DNA of 64,000 bases from Termitomyces sp. T153 (GCA_018296165.2 JACKQL020000112.1:84075-148074), one strand, 5' to 3'. Shown: positions 43,223 to 55,109, counted from the first letter of the stretch. Made by a program: numbers and translations. Notes: generated by a model not told the origin, from the sequence alone.

Positions 43223-44041
43223 ATGACTGCTACATTGAACGATCCATCTACGATACACTCCATGACTGATCCCATCTCCAACTCATCACGATCTTCCCCA
43301 TATTCCAGGACTAAGCTATCATCTTTGACTCGCGACCACACGAGCACTAGTCTTGCTCCAGATATCCCATCTCAAAGTGAGACAGCAACCTCCAACGCTT
43401 CAACTTCCCAAGCTACATTAGCCAACAACCGATCTCTGATTAGTCAGAGCACACCTTCAACGCCAATCAATCCCGTTGAAATGAGAAACCTCATTGCAAT
43501 GGAAGTGGAACCAGAGAACAAACCTTTGCCTACACTGACACCAGTGACCATACTAACTCAGTACCCTCAACCCACTGCGGGGCCCTCTCGTATTTCGAAT
43601 TACGGCACCACGAATTATTCTGCCTCTCAGAGTAGTTTCAGCGGTGATCATGCCCTGGCACCTACTCCAGTCGCTACAACATGGGTCACTACTGGCTCTC
43701 GACCACCACCACCGACTTCCTCCCCATCCAGCTTCAGCTATTATCCCAATGCTCCATTACAACGGACGCCCACCCTTCCGGTATCCCCAAGCTTGAGCGA
43801 GAATTCATTCAGCTTCCCAGGCGTATCTCTTACATATGATTCCTTCTGGTCGTCACACTCGTCGTCAGCAAGTACCCGAACTTTCCGAGCATCAACGAGT
43901 AGCATAGTGCCTGTTGCTGCCAGCAATGTTGACAGTAATGGTAGAATGACCGACACGCATACGTTCAAGAGTTATCAGATCCCTCATCCAGCCAATGCTA
44001 GTGGACAAAAGATCGGAGTACGAGCAGCCGGAAAAGAATAG
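43223..44041 (+). CDS. Ser/Thr/Pro-rich unknown protein
   Basis: An uninterrupted 272-codon frame starts at the ATG at 43223; the frame is open a little upstream but without another ATG. The protein is rich in Ser, Thr and Pro, has no Cys, no membrane segment and no domain I recognise, and looks disordered (for example SRPPPPTSSPSSFSYYP). CpG content and codon use match the neighbouring host genes. An upstream 5' exon cannot be excluded. Confidence 0.65.
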   Translation: MTATLNDPSTIHSMTDPISNSSRSSPYSRTKLSSLTRDHTSTSLAPDIPSQSETATSNASTSQATLANNRSLISQSTPSTPINPVEMRNLIAMEVEPENKPLPTLTPVTILTQYPQPTAGPSRISNYGTTNYSASQSSFSGDHALAPTPVATTWVTTGSRPPPPTSSPSSFSYYPNAPLQRTPTLPVSPSLSENSFSFPGVSLTYDSFWSSHSSSASTRTFRASTSSIVPVAASNVDSNGRMTDTHTFKSYQIPHPANASGQKIGVRAAGKE

Positions 44042-44374
44042 GAATAGTCTGCAGTTTTTCGTCTACTTGATTGTGATGACGCGGGTGAGAATGCTTTATA
44101 ATCAAACGGACAGATAGAATATCATTGTAATACTTCTCCACTGTAAGGTCTGGGTATGCCTTGCCGATTTCTTCCACCCTCTCGTCTCAATACTGCACGG
44201 TGATTGAGATCCCATAAGACTTCGTTGCAGAAGTCAATTTTTGGATACTTCTCCCCGGTTCGAAAGCATACTTCACAGTCACAAATAGATGCCAATGCAG
44301 GTAAAGACCATACTCTGGATCGCAGTCTCTTGATCGGTTCCCTCATAAAATCTTCCTCCGATAGTTCCAAGGTC
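44042..44374. other. Intergenic; possible minus-strand reading
   Basis: A minus-strand frame covers 44469-44122 and contains KYPKIDFCNEVLWDLNHRAV. It has no recognised domain and its upstream part overlaps the Nudix-derived copy, so I do not call it a gene. Confidence 0.25.
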
Positions 44375-44720
44375 TCCCATTCCGTTGTGTCTCTCGTGAT
44401 TATCGATCCAGTCTGATTCCAGACAGCGAAGGTCACATTCGGCCTCAGCCCGCCGCACGAGCAGTACACGTTAAGACAACTCCAGACATTTCCTTGAAAT
44501 CAGTGGATTTGTTATCGACGAGTTTATTGTGTCAAATAGTTAACTTGATGAGATATCCTTGTATTCTAACTTTTTCCTGAGAAAATTGATGTTAGCTTCC
44601 AAAATCCGTCCTTTGCGCGTCCGTTTCAACCGCTATGGAGCCAAGGAACAAAGAAGCAAAGAGGATTCAGGACTGCTATGGTCTTTCCTGATTTTCAAGC
44701 TTTAAGCTCTAAGCCTGAGG
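44375..44720 (+). pseudogene. Decayed duplicate of the last Nudix exon and 3' flank
   Basis: From about 44375 the sequence follows the end of Nudix intron 3, exon 4 and the 3' flank (41210-41560). Shared landmarks are ACAGCGAAG, ACATTCGGCC/GCATTCGGAC, GACAACTCCAGACATT and the nearly unchanged TTCCAAAATCCGTCCTTTGC. The coding part has indels and ends early (QLQTFP then stop), so it is a pseudogene fragment. The remaining exons are absent, so it arose as DNA, not as a spliced retrocopy: intron sequence is included. Confidence 0.8.
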
Positions 44721-45375
44721 GATAGTCTACTCTAGTGTGATTCTGCTCTCGCCCTGCACTGGCAGTACTTACTACTTCCAGTCCTTTGACGCCTGACTTG
44801 GAACGAAAGCGCCAACACCATCTTAAGAAACTTCTGATGGCGGCAATTCATAACCATCATCAGATCCGGATTATTTACTTAGCATGCAGTGAAATCATGA
44901 TCGCAGAATCTTGCTGGCTTGGCCATCTGATCTCGGTGTCGGTCAATGGATCCGGTTTTGCACATCCTCCCATACCTCCACATTCTACCCCACGAGTGTG
45001 TCTATTTTTCCCAGCTCTTGTCGAATGATCATTACCGATATGACTGGACTCTACATCGTATTTGACAAATAACTAATGGTTTAAGAGCGTCATCTCACTC
45101 ACCCATGAACACTGCTTGCGTAGATTCACCGATCATCAACTCAGAACAGCACCCCTCGACCTCATCCAGTCCATGTTGGCATTGAGCCTGATTATAGTAG
45201 TGTTCTCACGTCTACTGATATCAGAGAAAGAGGCAGTACAAGTATCTTTTCATTATAGAAAAAGCAGGTCGAATGATGGGATTGGCCATCGATTCTCTTC
45301 TTCACGCGCCGTCTCCCTTTGTCTTTGTACCTTTGACATTGTCTATCAAGCTGTAGAATAAATCGATACATTGCC
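44721..45375. other. Intergenic upstream of the membrane protein gene
   Basis: No recognisable gene. CpG content is like that of the host genes. It probably holds the promoter of the gene at 45376; I see no clear TATA box. Confidence 0.4.
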
Positions 45376-46841
45376 ATGTCTATTGCCATTACCGGAGTAT
45401 CTCTGCAACAGCTGATATTAGAGACAATTCCACCCATCCTTTGCTCATTGCTAGTATGCTCTTCATCACCAAATAATTCAAGCATATTCCTGATAACAAA
45501 TCTTTCTTACAGGTAGAGAGTCTCCTCTTTGGTGAATCTAAATTTGAGTTCACTTATTTACGTCCTCAACCGAATCTCCATCAAAACTAGGCATCCATAT
45601 CGTCCTCTTCGGCATCTGTGCCTATCTTCTCGCTATCCGTCAGAATCCCGCTCACTTATTCGTTTTGCTATCTATTACCGCTATGTTTGCTATCTCTGTT
45701 GCAGACATGACCGTGGTGTACCGATGGGTGTTCCATGATTATGTAGCGGTGCTGAAGGGTCAGATGGGCCCCGCTGCTGCCGTCGATCAAATACGTCCAA
45801 TAGGGTATCTATATGTGACAGATAAGCAAGTATAAGTTTTGTTGGCTGCATGTTTACTACTAACTCCTCCTTGATCATTCCCTTGATTATTCGGATGCGA
45901 CAGTCTCTTTGCTGATGGGCTCCTCGTTCGTTCTCTTTCAAATTTGTGCTTAGAAGCATACTTACTTTTTCGGTAGATATACCGCTGTTACAAGGTTTGG
46001 AATAATCAGAGGATGATTCCGATCGTGGCAGGCGTATTGTTGGCGGCAGACTCAGGTATCTATGTTCCTCTACCTCGTTCAATCAAATTATCTGATCAAT
46101 TTACGACAGTATGGGGGTATATCGCGATCAGATTTCTTGATATTTCTTCATTTGCCTTGGCTACTTTTACCCCATTGTTCCTCTGGAGTGTGTTTGCTTT
46201 TAACGTTGTTATGACCCTTGCAACAGGTGGGCCGTTTCCTTGCGCATCAATTATGACCTAATGTGTAGAAATTTCAAGCCGGACGAATCTGGTGGGTCAC
46301 ACGGACTAGCCACTTACTGCTTGACAAACAGCAGATGAAAAAGTATCGTACCGCCATCACTGTCATGTGCGTAAATACATCATTGATGGACGAGACTATG
46401 CTAACATCATCTTTAACAGTCTAGAAAGTGGTGCTATCTACCCCATCACTGTACTCATATTCAACGTCAGCCCGTCCAATTTGAAGGTATTATACCTTGA
46501 TTTTCATGCCATCTGACGATCTTACCTGCCCCAACTTCTTAGATCTATTTCTTCTTGACTGCAACTCGAGTTGTTGTAAGTCTGGTACTCTTGATGAGTC
46601 ACAGTGTCCTCCTTAGTAATCTTGGTACATCAAGGGCATCATGCCTACCTTAATGATTGTCCAGATACAAGCCAGCCAGGCCGCGTCTACCAGGTTGCTG
46701 GAGAGAGAAGGTAGCGACACTCTTTCACCTTTATCTTCGGATACATTCTGCACGAATCCCCCGAGCCAAGTGGCAGATGTCAGCCTCGCACCTTCAGCCT
46801 CGCACCTTCCCGCGTATCAATTGCGTGCTACATCGGGGTGA
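45376..46841 (+). CDS. Multi-pass membrane protein of an agaricomycete family, ten exons
   Basis: Exons 45376-45453, 45513-45531, 45591-45825, 45904-45925, 45977-46055, 46110-46226, 46279-46366, 46420-46486, 46543-46575 and 46635-46841 join in phase to 314 residues. Hydrophobic helices include the first (SLLFGIHIVLFGICAYLLAI), FVLLSITAMFAISVADM, a helix after IYRCYKVWNN, and AFNVVMTLATAGRIWW. The order of motifs (YVTDN, ADGLLIYRCYKVW, ATAGRIWW, ESGAIYP, IMPTLMIVQ) is that of a large mushroom family of seven-helix proteins of unknown function, with a cytosolic-looking Ser-rich tail. Intron 3 begins GCAAGT, a GC-AG intron; only that choice restores the frame. Exons 2 and 4 are just 19 and 22 nt. 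Confidence 0.85.
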
Positions 46842-47769
46842 AGGAATACCCCAGCTGAAGCTACAACACATACCACTCGGGCAAAGTCTTTGGAGCTGCA
46901 GCGACACTTGCACTGTAGATGATGACAAGTCTCATGCTCTCGACACGAAACACTCTGAGACAATGATATTGTAGTATGAAGGAGTACCCATCGATGGTTC
47001 GACGATCACATATGACATTTTAACTTCCTGATATGTTCTCTCATATTATCTACGAGGGACACCAGGTACATATGCGTGTTCTTTGATACTTTAATACATA
47101 ACTTATCTACGAGGACGCCAGTCTATGCACTAAGCATCATTGAGTTACCAATCTTTCTCTTGTAGTCTCAGTCTGTCTCTCCTGTGAGATGTCTACTGCA
47201 ACAATGATGTCCCAAGATGGTTTCTCTATATCGTGGGCCATGTACTGAGCTTGGCACTCTCCAGCCTTTGCATTTATTGACTCGGTAACATGTACTTGGT
47301 TGTCTGAGGCGGAATAAGCTCCACGTCAACTGCGGGTTCTGATCAGAGAGCAGCAGTATCTAGTTGACTGGGCTCCAAGAAGGCCTGCTATTCACCGCTA
47401 GTTCAATGAGGGACACTCCTCCTCTTCACTTGGCTGATGGATCGTATGTCTAATGGTAAGTTTTGTGTTTGAGAACCGCCTAGCTATTGATGTACGGATT
47501 GTCAATCATAAATGAGAATGGGAGTCGTCGTACGTTTGTTTTATTTAACATTTCATGCGCGACGATGCTTTTTGAGATGAACTTAAAGCTCTTTTCTGAT
47601 AAGTCTTTTCTACCGGGCGCAAGGAAATAGCAGTGGAAGGACACAGTGAGGCAGTGAGCAAAAGCGAGGCAGCATATGACAGTGGGCAGTGATTAAGATG
47701 TCATTTGATGGGTAGAGGTTGATGATATACTAAAAAAACGAGGAGATAGAACTGATCAGAGGCTTTACA
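46842..47769. other. Intergenic region
   Basis: No protein or RNA gene is recognised. A tRNA-like TCTAATGGTAAG near 47450 lacks matching stems. Confidence 0.4.
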
Positions 47770-48070
47770 TCACCAGGATAGCTCAGAAAGAAGGTGCCAG
47801 CTGTATGTGAACCACTTGAGTAAGATGTTCAAGAAAAGAAAAACCAGGAAACTGGCCATGCTGGTTCCAAGGATCTGAAGATGTAAAGCTGCAAAAAAGT
47901 CAAAAACAATAACAAATGAAAAGGCATATCGTATTGACTCAAGCGTGCTTTCCAAACACAGGTCGTTCTACAAGAGAATACAATCATTTTTGGTTTCTGA
48001 TTCCTAGTTTCAATACTTACTTTACCACTATGATCGATATGACAGACATAGTTCTTGACTGCTTGTCCAT
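47770..48070 (-). CDS. Small spliced membrane protein, unknown
   Basis: Exon 48070-48026 (15 codons from an ATG) joins across a 58 bp GT-AG intron to 47967-47770, giving 80 residues. Two hydrophobic helices are visible (YAFSFVIVFDFFAALHLQIL and FLVFLFLNILLKWF). The protein is not recognised. Intron and start are plausible but unconfirmed; it may be part of a larger gene. Confidence 0.35.
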
Positions 48071-49209
48071 GGCTCGCCCCCCATTGCCCGCCGCCTACTT
48101 CTCACTGCTTTGCTCTACCCACTACGACTTACTGGAGCCCTTTCGAGCTGTATATAAATGACAGGCATCCATGTTAATATCTAGTTCAGATTTCCATTGA
48201 ACAATACAAGAAGCCTCTCGATCATTTGATCATTTGATCGTGATAATTTCTCTCACCTTTCCCCATCACAGAAGTCTGGCATTTATAGCATGAGTCGATC
48301 ATGGTACTAGTGAGTTGTCTATAGTGCAAGCACTGAAGTGATACTGCTCATCCCTCGGGGCTTCATTCAACACATGAAGGATGAGGTGAGAGGGAGCATC
48401 CAGATAGATCTCAAGAAGTTCTCTCATGTCTTACCTAACACTGCTTTCACGCGGCCACCCACGACTGTCATGCAGCTACCTACTACTTTCGCGCAGCCCC
48501 CCACTACTTGGAGTACAGCCATCCACTGGCCATTGTACAGCCGCCCACTGCTCTATCTGTCAATATGCTATACCAGGGAAGTATTCTGAATAAAGAGAAG
48601 TTAACTTCATGTAACTGGAACTGTCGAACTTGTTCCGAGTATTCCATTCTTTGCCAATTGCACAACTTTACGCTACCTTCAACTCTACGTCAGTCATACT
48701 AGTCGAAGTTATGCTGATACTCAATGCAGCTTATGGTCTCGCGCAAGGAGAATCTTGGTCTATGTCATTGTTGTTTAGAGTAGGTCTACACACATATGCA
48801 TTACTATACAGATTGAATACTCTTCCTGGAACTGCTCTCACTGCCACCGCTTGCCTCCCACTGCTTTTTTTGGATGCCCTTTCCTGCACACTGTCCGTTG
48901 TAATCACTGATACGCTGACCTTTTTTGAACCCACAGCACCTAATTGAATTGTCATTTAAAAGGCATACATGATAATGTCATCAGGAGCTGTTAGTCTGCT
49001 ACATTTTTGGGGTGGATGACTCAATGAAGTACATAACAGGCGGTTCGACAGCCGTATAGTTGCTCAAGGAATCAGTTATCAACAGACAGTAACAAAAGTA
49101 AAATATAGGTTTTAATACAATCAGATCAAGTTCTCTACATTTCCCAAAAGCTCAGCCCTTGATCTCACTTTTGATCTCAATCTTGACCCATCTTGTTTAG
49201 ATCTCATCA
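48071..49209. other. Intergenic region with CCCACTGC-like repeats
   Basis: Several short, degenerate copies of a CCGCCCAC(T)-type motif are scattered at about 48070-48120, 48450-48560 and 48840-48880. Open readings here are low in complexity. No gene is called. Confidence 0.35.
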
Positions 49210-49722
49210 TCAATTTTGGCCTTGACTTCTACCCTGATTCTTTTTTCTCCTGAGTTCCTATCAGAAACAACGACAGAAGGAAGCGATCGAAAGATGTCTG
49301 ACATACATTGCCTTCCATATCTTCTGCGAGGTCAATAGTCTCCAAATCAATCATGTCATAGGTGAATTTCCGCTGATTGATGTGCGTGATGCCATTATCC
49401 ATGAGGACCTCTAAATTCACAATAACAAGATATATTTAACCAGATGAGCAGAAACTAAAAATGACACAAACCTATTGGACAATACCAAAAGATGAAAATA
49501 TTCAGATGACGTATTTTCTTGATCGATACAGATCTCTTTCCACGACACAAGGCTTCATGGCCTAATCTGAGCAGATTCAAGAATAATTGTACATCAAAGC
49601 TCTTGTAATGAAGAACTGATACTAACTTACTTTACACAGTGCTCCACTACTTTCTTAGTCTGTTCATGAAGTAGTGGGATATACGGAGGCATGGCAGGTT
49701 GCACAAAATTTGTCGCACCCAT
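49210..49722 (-). CDS. Small four-exon gene, unknown
   Basis: Exons 49722-49631, 49566-49472, 49410-49307 and 49257-49210 join in exact phase to 112 residues. The introns (64, 61 and 49 bp) start GTAAGT, GTTTGT and GTATGT and end CAG, TAG and TAG. The protein starts MGATNFVQPAMPPYIPLL, has an acidic middle (MIDLETIDLAEDMEG) and a short basic tail (ELRRKKNQGRSQGQN). I recognise no domain. Four consistent joints without stops argue for a real gene, though an earlier start is possible. Confidence 0.55.
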
Positions 49723-50312
49723 GATAATCACTTCAAATACATCCAGTCAGATTTCTTTGAGATGCGGTGAAACTGGTACATTCAAATATAATGGATCATC
49801 TGTGCAAGATTTCCATATCACCGGTTTGGTGACTCCAAACTAAAAGACTTATCTGTAAGTTCAAGTCTCGCAAAGGTCAAAGGCCTCTGCTGACAGTGAG
49901 CATTGATGAGGCTTTAGGCTCTCCTCTGTGCTCACTCAGCACCACTTTATCAATATACCAATCGATCTTTCAGGAGCTCATCATATCAGTGCCAACACAT
50001 ACTTCTGGATTAATTCTTATTTAGGATAGCCTCATAACTTCTGATCAGTCCCACATCTATCATGCATACTGATCTCATATCATGTTATGAATACTGCCTT
50101 GAATCAAGTTCCATGTATTTCTGACCTGCTGTGAGGATATATTGTAGAACTGAACAGCTTTTGTGCATGGGTAGTTGTAGATGGTGCAAATCTTCCACAG
50201 TATAAATATCAACTTGATCTTGAAGCAAAACAGGTGATTTGTTGGATTTCTCCAGTGGTGAAGAAGGTCCATTCAACTTTAGCTTCAGATAATATGAATG
50301 ACATCCTCTGAT
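49723..50312. other. Intergenic region
   Basis: No recognised gene. Short minus-strand readings near 50085-50276 overlap one another and have no coding character. It ends in TTATC, the left target duplication of the following solo LTR. Confidence 0.4.
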
Positions 50313-50317
50313 TTATC

Positions 50318-51463
50318 TGTCAGGTTCCGCTGACCACGGGGGCTCAGCTACACTGGGCGAGTCCTTGCTAGGCAGATGCAATGTCCTGCACTGATAACTT
50401 GACATTTGGGGGAGGTCCAGAATTCAGATACTTGTGAGGATAAGCAAGGGGCAGTGGTCCAAACAGGTCTGGGCTGGTCTGGGGAAGTCTAAGACAAGGT
50501 ATGGGGAAGGGTTGAACTTGAAGGGGGTGTCAGGCACAAGTCTGGAAGCAAGTATTGGAGGGGCAGGGCAAATGGAGGCTATGCAAGTGATGGGAGTGGG
50601 GCTGGAGTTTGATGGGGGATTGACAGATGTTGATGGATCTTGGGGCCAAGCAAGTAGCAAGGTTGGGAGTTGGTTTAAGGAATGTTTGCAGTTTGTAATT
50701 GTAAGCACAGAGTTTGTAATGACATTAAGGTTGAAGGGATGTGAACACAATGGAAGAAATGGAGTTGAATGAGACAAGACAGAGTTGAGACAAGATTGAG
50801 ACAAGAACAAAAATAGATTCAAGCAGAGATACAAAACAATAATGAAACAATAACAGAGATGGAGACAAGACAAGACTGGGAGACTGAGATAAGACTGGGA
50901 GACTGAGAGAAAGGGAAATGTAACACAGAATATGAAACACAAGAGAGAAACAATCAGAAACACATCAGGTAAGACAATATCAAGACTAGAGTATGAGGTG
51001 CTACTCTATGACTTATATACTGACTACTGGAGAGCTCCAGGGAACAGTGGGTCTGGTGGTGGGGCTCATCAGAGCCATGTGGAGTTGACAAGTGTCAGTT
51101 GTGATCAGGGGATGGGCCATGTTGATATACTGATGGGATCAGTTGAGAGTGTGGGTCATCCTGGGGTTGTCACAATGTTCCAGGGTGACAAGCTAGTGAC
51201 ATATGCCACAGTTAGGAACAGTGGGGGAGGGTTCCAGGGGCTCAGAAGAGGCAGGGAAAGTGTCAATGGCTGCAGAGAAGGTGTCAGAGTTAACCAGGGG
51301 GCTATCAGGGTTTGCCAGAGAAGCATTGGAGTTACCTGGAGTAGGTGTCGTGGGTTGATGAAGGTTGAGGGAGTTTGAGGGGATGTTGGGGGTAACTCTG
51401 GGGAAGTGGGGTGGTCAGAAAGGTCAGAAATATGGTCAGAGGTCCAGGGAGTGGGTCATGACA
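50318..51463 (-). repeat. Solo LTR of the Gypsy-3/4 group
   Basis: It begins TGTCAGGTTCCGC and ends GGGTCATGACA (1146 bp), with TTATC directly before (50313-50317) and after (51464-51468). It aligns along its length with the Gypsy-3 and Gypsy-4 LTRs but still has CpGs where those have TG or CA (for example TTCCGCTGACCACGGGG and GGGCGAGTCC). The internal region was lost by LTR-LTR recombination. Orientation is taken from Gypsy-3/4. Confidence 0.92.
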
Positions 51464-51468
51464 TTATC

Positions 51469-52097
51469 TTCAGGAGTTCATTGTATGTTGGAGGGATTCT
51501 GGTGGTCTCATAGGTACTGTGGGATATCTTGCTGTCAATGGGTTGTTTTGTGGCATAAAACATATGTATTTGTCAGTACAACATCCATCTGGACATGTTG
51601 ATACATTGAGGAAAGATTCAGTGTGTACATTGACAAGTACACACTTCAATCAATTAGAAACATGTTATATGATTTCTAATATGTTTTTTCTTGAGTAGAA
51701 ATTATTATATCAACTTGAAACCAGTCAAATAAAATGATTCCTGTTGATATAGTGTATCTTGAGTAAATAAAATGATTTTTCTTTGAACTTTTCTTCAGAA
51801 ACAGATCATAAATACAAATCATGTTTCTCACTTTTAACTCAAGAAGGACATTTCATATACATTCATTCCACTTCATCTAATCTCCACCCACCCTAATAGC
51901 AAAGAAGTTGGTAAGTACCTTGCTGTTATAACTCCTAGCACTTGTTATTCAGCACCAATTATTTACATCCTTTTTGACTTGATGGTCCTGACTGGTTGGA
52001 TTGGTAAGGTGAAGGAATTGGTCTACAGTCTACTGGCTAATTATGATGGTCAAGCTTGCATGAAGTGAAATAAGATGAGCAAACCCTTGTGGCTTGG
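51469..52097. other. AT-rich spacer
   Basis: No gene or repeat is recognised between the solo LTR and Gypsy-6. CpG is almost absent. Confidence 0.4.
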
Positions 52098-52375
52098 TGT
52101 GGTAGGACAGAGAAGTGTACAGAAGGAAATGGGCCAAGTGTGGGCTTACACAAGCCAGTGTAATGTCAGGATTGGACTAATGGACATTGTGTATTGGTAA
52201 ATTGGAAGAGTGAATTCTGGACCAGCTTCTGTCTTTAATCTTATCATCCTTACAAAGCTGACAAACTTCCATCTGCTTTCTGGTTGATTCTCTAATAAAT
52301 CTCTTGTGTCTATGTACTTGTGCCTATACATACTCTATGTGACAAGCTCTATTGTCTTCTCTTTTTATGCAACCC
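52098..52375 (+). repeat. Gypsy-6 5' LTR region
   Basis: It starts TGTGGTAGGACAGAGAAG. The right border is unclear. ATTGGTGACCAAGAC (about 52444-52458), a phrase seen after the LTR of some gypsy elements, suggests that the leader begins before it. Confidence 0.5.
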
Positions 52376-52639
52376 ACAAACAACAAAGGGGGCTCATTGA
52401 CTGCTTGCTCTCTCTCTACAAGGAGGTCTAGCCCACTTCCACAGATTGGTGACCAAGACAGGGGAGTAGTATTCCATATTGTTTCCTTTGATTGTCAACA
52501 ATTGGCAAGTAGCACTCTTTTTAGAAAATACTTATAATCCATATAGGATTTGTATGATGGCTGGAAAAGAAGGATTAGGCTTGTTGGAAGGAGAAGGTTT
52601 GGGTATGGGAACTGGGTTGTTGGAGTTGTAAAGTTTGTC

Positions 52640-53793
52640 ATTGGTGGCTGGAAGTGTGAACATGATGGTCCCAATGCTGACTCCTTATGACAAGCATGCA
52701 CCATACTTTGACAGAGAAAGGGTTCAGGATTTCTTAGAATTGCTCAAGCAGCATGCAGATAGGGCTAAGATTATTCATGAGCATCTGCCCAGTTATGTAC
52801 TGCAGTATTTCTCAGAGAAGGTTTGACATGTTATTGAAAATGCACTAGAGATGTGAAGAAAATGCTGATAGACTTGTATGGATCAAATGACCTACCACCA
52901 AAAACAAGCACAGACAAGCTAAGAGCTTAGACAAAGAAACACAGGACACTGGGAACAATCTCTTTCATACAAGATGTGGACAAATACTATCAGATGTTTG
53001 AGTGACTCTCTAATCCCCTTATCCAACAGCTTAGACAAAAACTCAATAGTGACTTGAACCTGTGTTTCTACCAAGGGATAACAGGCAAGTAAGGAAAAAG
53101 ATGCCAATGATAAATCAGAAAACAACAAACCCACTGAGATTAGAGTCACAGCTGAGATGGTTGAGGGTGGAATTTGATGAAACAGATACCAACATTAAGC
53201 TGTCAGATGTGGACCTAGATGACAAGGCAGAATTGAGTAAGACAGACAAAGAAGGAGAGGAGCAAAGAAAATGGTCCATGACATTTGCCCAAGAACTGTC
53301 TGTAAAAACAGTACTGTCAACAAGAGGATCAGAAGGGAAGGAGTCAACAAGAGGAATGGAACAGTTAAGGATTGCAGTTGCAGAAGTGTCAAGAAAAAAT
53401 AGGCTGATAAGGGATGGACAGTGAGTGGACATACTTAAGCATAGGTGTGGAATGGGTGGATGCCAGTGTCTTGATGACCATCCAATTGGGTACAATTATT
53501 GCCCACAGACTCATAAACTTCTTGATGAGAAAAAAATCAAGTACCAGAAGAGGAGGATAGTGATGATGGACAGTGGGGAACTGCCACCACCAACAAACAA
53601 ATTGGGAGGAGTCATAATGAAGATTAGGAACTTGAGGAAGGCAAAGTCAGAAAATAAGGAGAAGGCTATAGAAAAGAGGGATACACCACTGTACATGGTG
53701 AAGGCAAGCTTGGCAGGCCTACAACTAGATGGGAAGGATGTGTTGTTGGATGGATTGTTGGGAGTCTCAACAGTGGAAGTAACCCCAGCTTGA
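52640..53793 (+). pseudogene. Gypsy-6 gag
   Basis: The capsid start is clear (MLTPYDKHAPYFDRERVQDF and KQHADRAKIIHEHLPSYVL, 52672-52810). The part at 53425-53793 has a knuckle-like GMGGCQCLDDHPIGYNYC. Between them lie many stops and at least two frameshifts. The same capsid type occurs widely in basidiomycete gypsies. Confidence 0.75.
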
Positions 53794-53814
53794 AGAGCAT
53801 TTGCTCAACCTGCT

Positions 53815-54770
53815 TTGTGTACTCAGAAGGAAGATATGCAGTTCAACCCAAATAAACATCCACTGAGAATAAAAATCCCTGTGAAGTCCAATAAGCAGAT
53901 GAGTGAGGAGGAGGAAACTGAAGATACAAAAATACAACCAACATACCATTTCACATCTACCATGCAGGAGAGGATGGACTTGGACACCCTCAAGGTGCAA
54001 CTGTTGGACCAAACAATGATTACAATGATGGTGGGACAATTTTTGGGCTGCTCACCAGAATTCCAGAGAAGAATGGCAGACATTACAAAAACCCATTGTG
54101 AATATGCAGACAGGCTTGTTATGATAAGTAAAGTTGAGAACATGGGTGAAGAAGAGAGTCAGGATGTTTTGGGGACAGGAGCTAAGGAAGAAGAAGGGAT
54201 GTATGTTGGATCAAAGGTGGCAATAGAGTATGACCCAGAATTGATTACAGAGGAAGCAATCAAGGTTCACTATGTGTCAGTAGTCAAGATGCACAAGAGT
54301 CCAGTGCCACTCTTTGCAATGGTGACAGGGAAAATCAAGGACACCTTTGGAGGGGCAAAAGCAACATTTATGGTCAACATTGAATCTGAATTGAACCTGT
54401 GCCCAGGGTACCTATACAGAGGGACACAGCTTTCACTGGACTTTGATGGATTGTGGTGGTCATTGAAGGGGATACATGGTGATCCAGTAAGGTTAAAAGG
54501 ATGTGCAAGGGATGTGCTAATCAGAATTGGCAGACATGCATTCAATCATTATTTCTGAATAAATGGGGCTGTAAGAGGAATGGAGGAATTGGGATATATC
54601 ATCCTTGGACAACCATGGCTTCAATGGTACACAGCATGTATCCAGTACAATTGGCTGGGAGGTATGGTGATGTAGGTTTGGCAGGATTGGAGGTAGAATC
54701 AGGACTATCTCACATGAAATGCTGGCACAAACCAACAATAGAGAATGGGTCCAACAAAGAGGCAGAAAAC
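53815..54770 (+). pseudogene. Gypsy-6 retropepsin region
   Basis: The acidic linker leads to a protease fold with FGGAKATFMVNIESELNL. The catalytic D-T-G is N-I-E at 54376-54384, three changes each explained by a transition (GAC to AAC, ACT to ATT, GGA to GAA). GQPWLQWY, the second protease signature, is near 54612. The frame stops at 54556-54558. Confidence 0.8.
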
Positions 54771-55109
54771 TGAAGAGGGATGCAGGCCCAGGGTCTGTCA
54801 TACATACTGCATCCATACCTTACCTTGGATGGAGTTTGTTTGCATTGATTGGGACATATGGAGTGGAAGGAAACAAGGAGAATGCAGAAAGAAAGGAGAG
54901 CAAAGTGGAGGAGAAGAACCCACCAGAATCATATGACAGGATTCTAAGAAGATTTGCATTTGCAGTGTCACAGAATGAAAACCCACAATCAATGCCATGG
55001 ACAAATCAGGTGTTTGAAAAAGATGACAGAGATGAAAGTATAGTCATGTCAGCAAACATATTACAACAAAGAACAAAGTACAAGCCAACAAAGAACAAAG
55101 TACAAGCCT

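Noticed and set aside
44122..44469. Minus-strand 115-codon reading as a gene
   Set aside because: Its upstream half overlaps the Nudix exon-4 copy in antisense, and no splice joint or domain supports it.
47440..47480. tRNA-like stretch TCTAATGGTAAG
   Set aside because: It resembles a D-arm, but I could not find an anticodon stem, a T-arm or an acceptor stem at the right distances.
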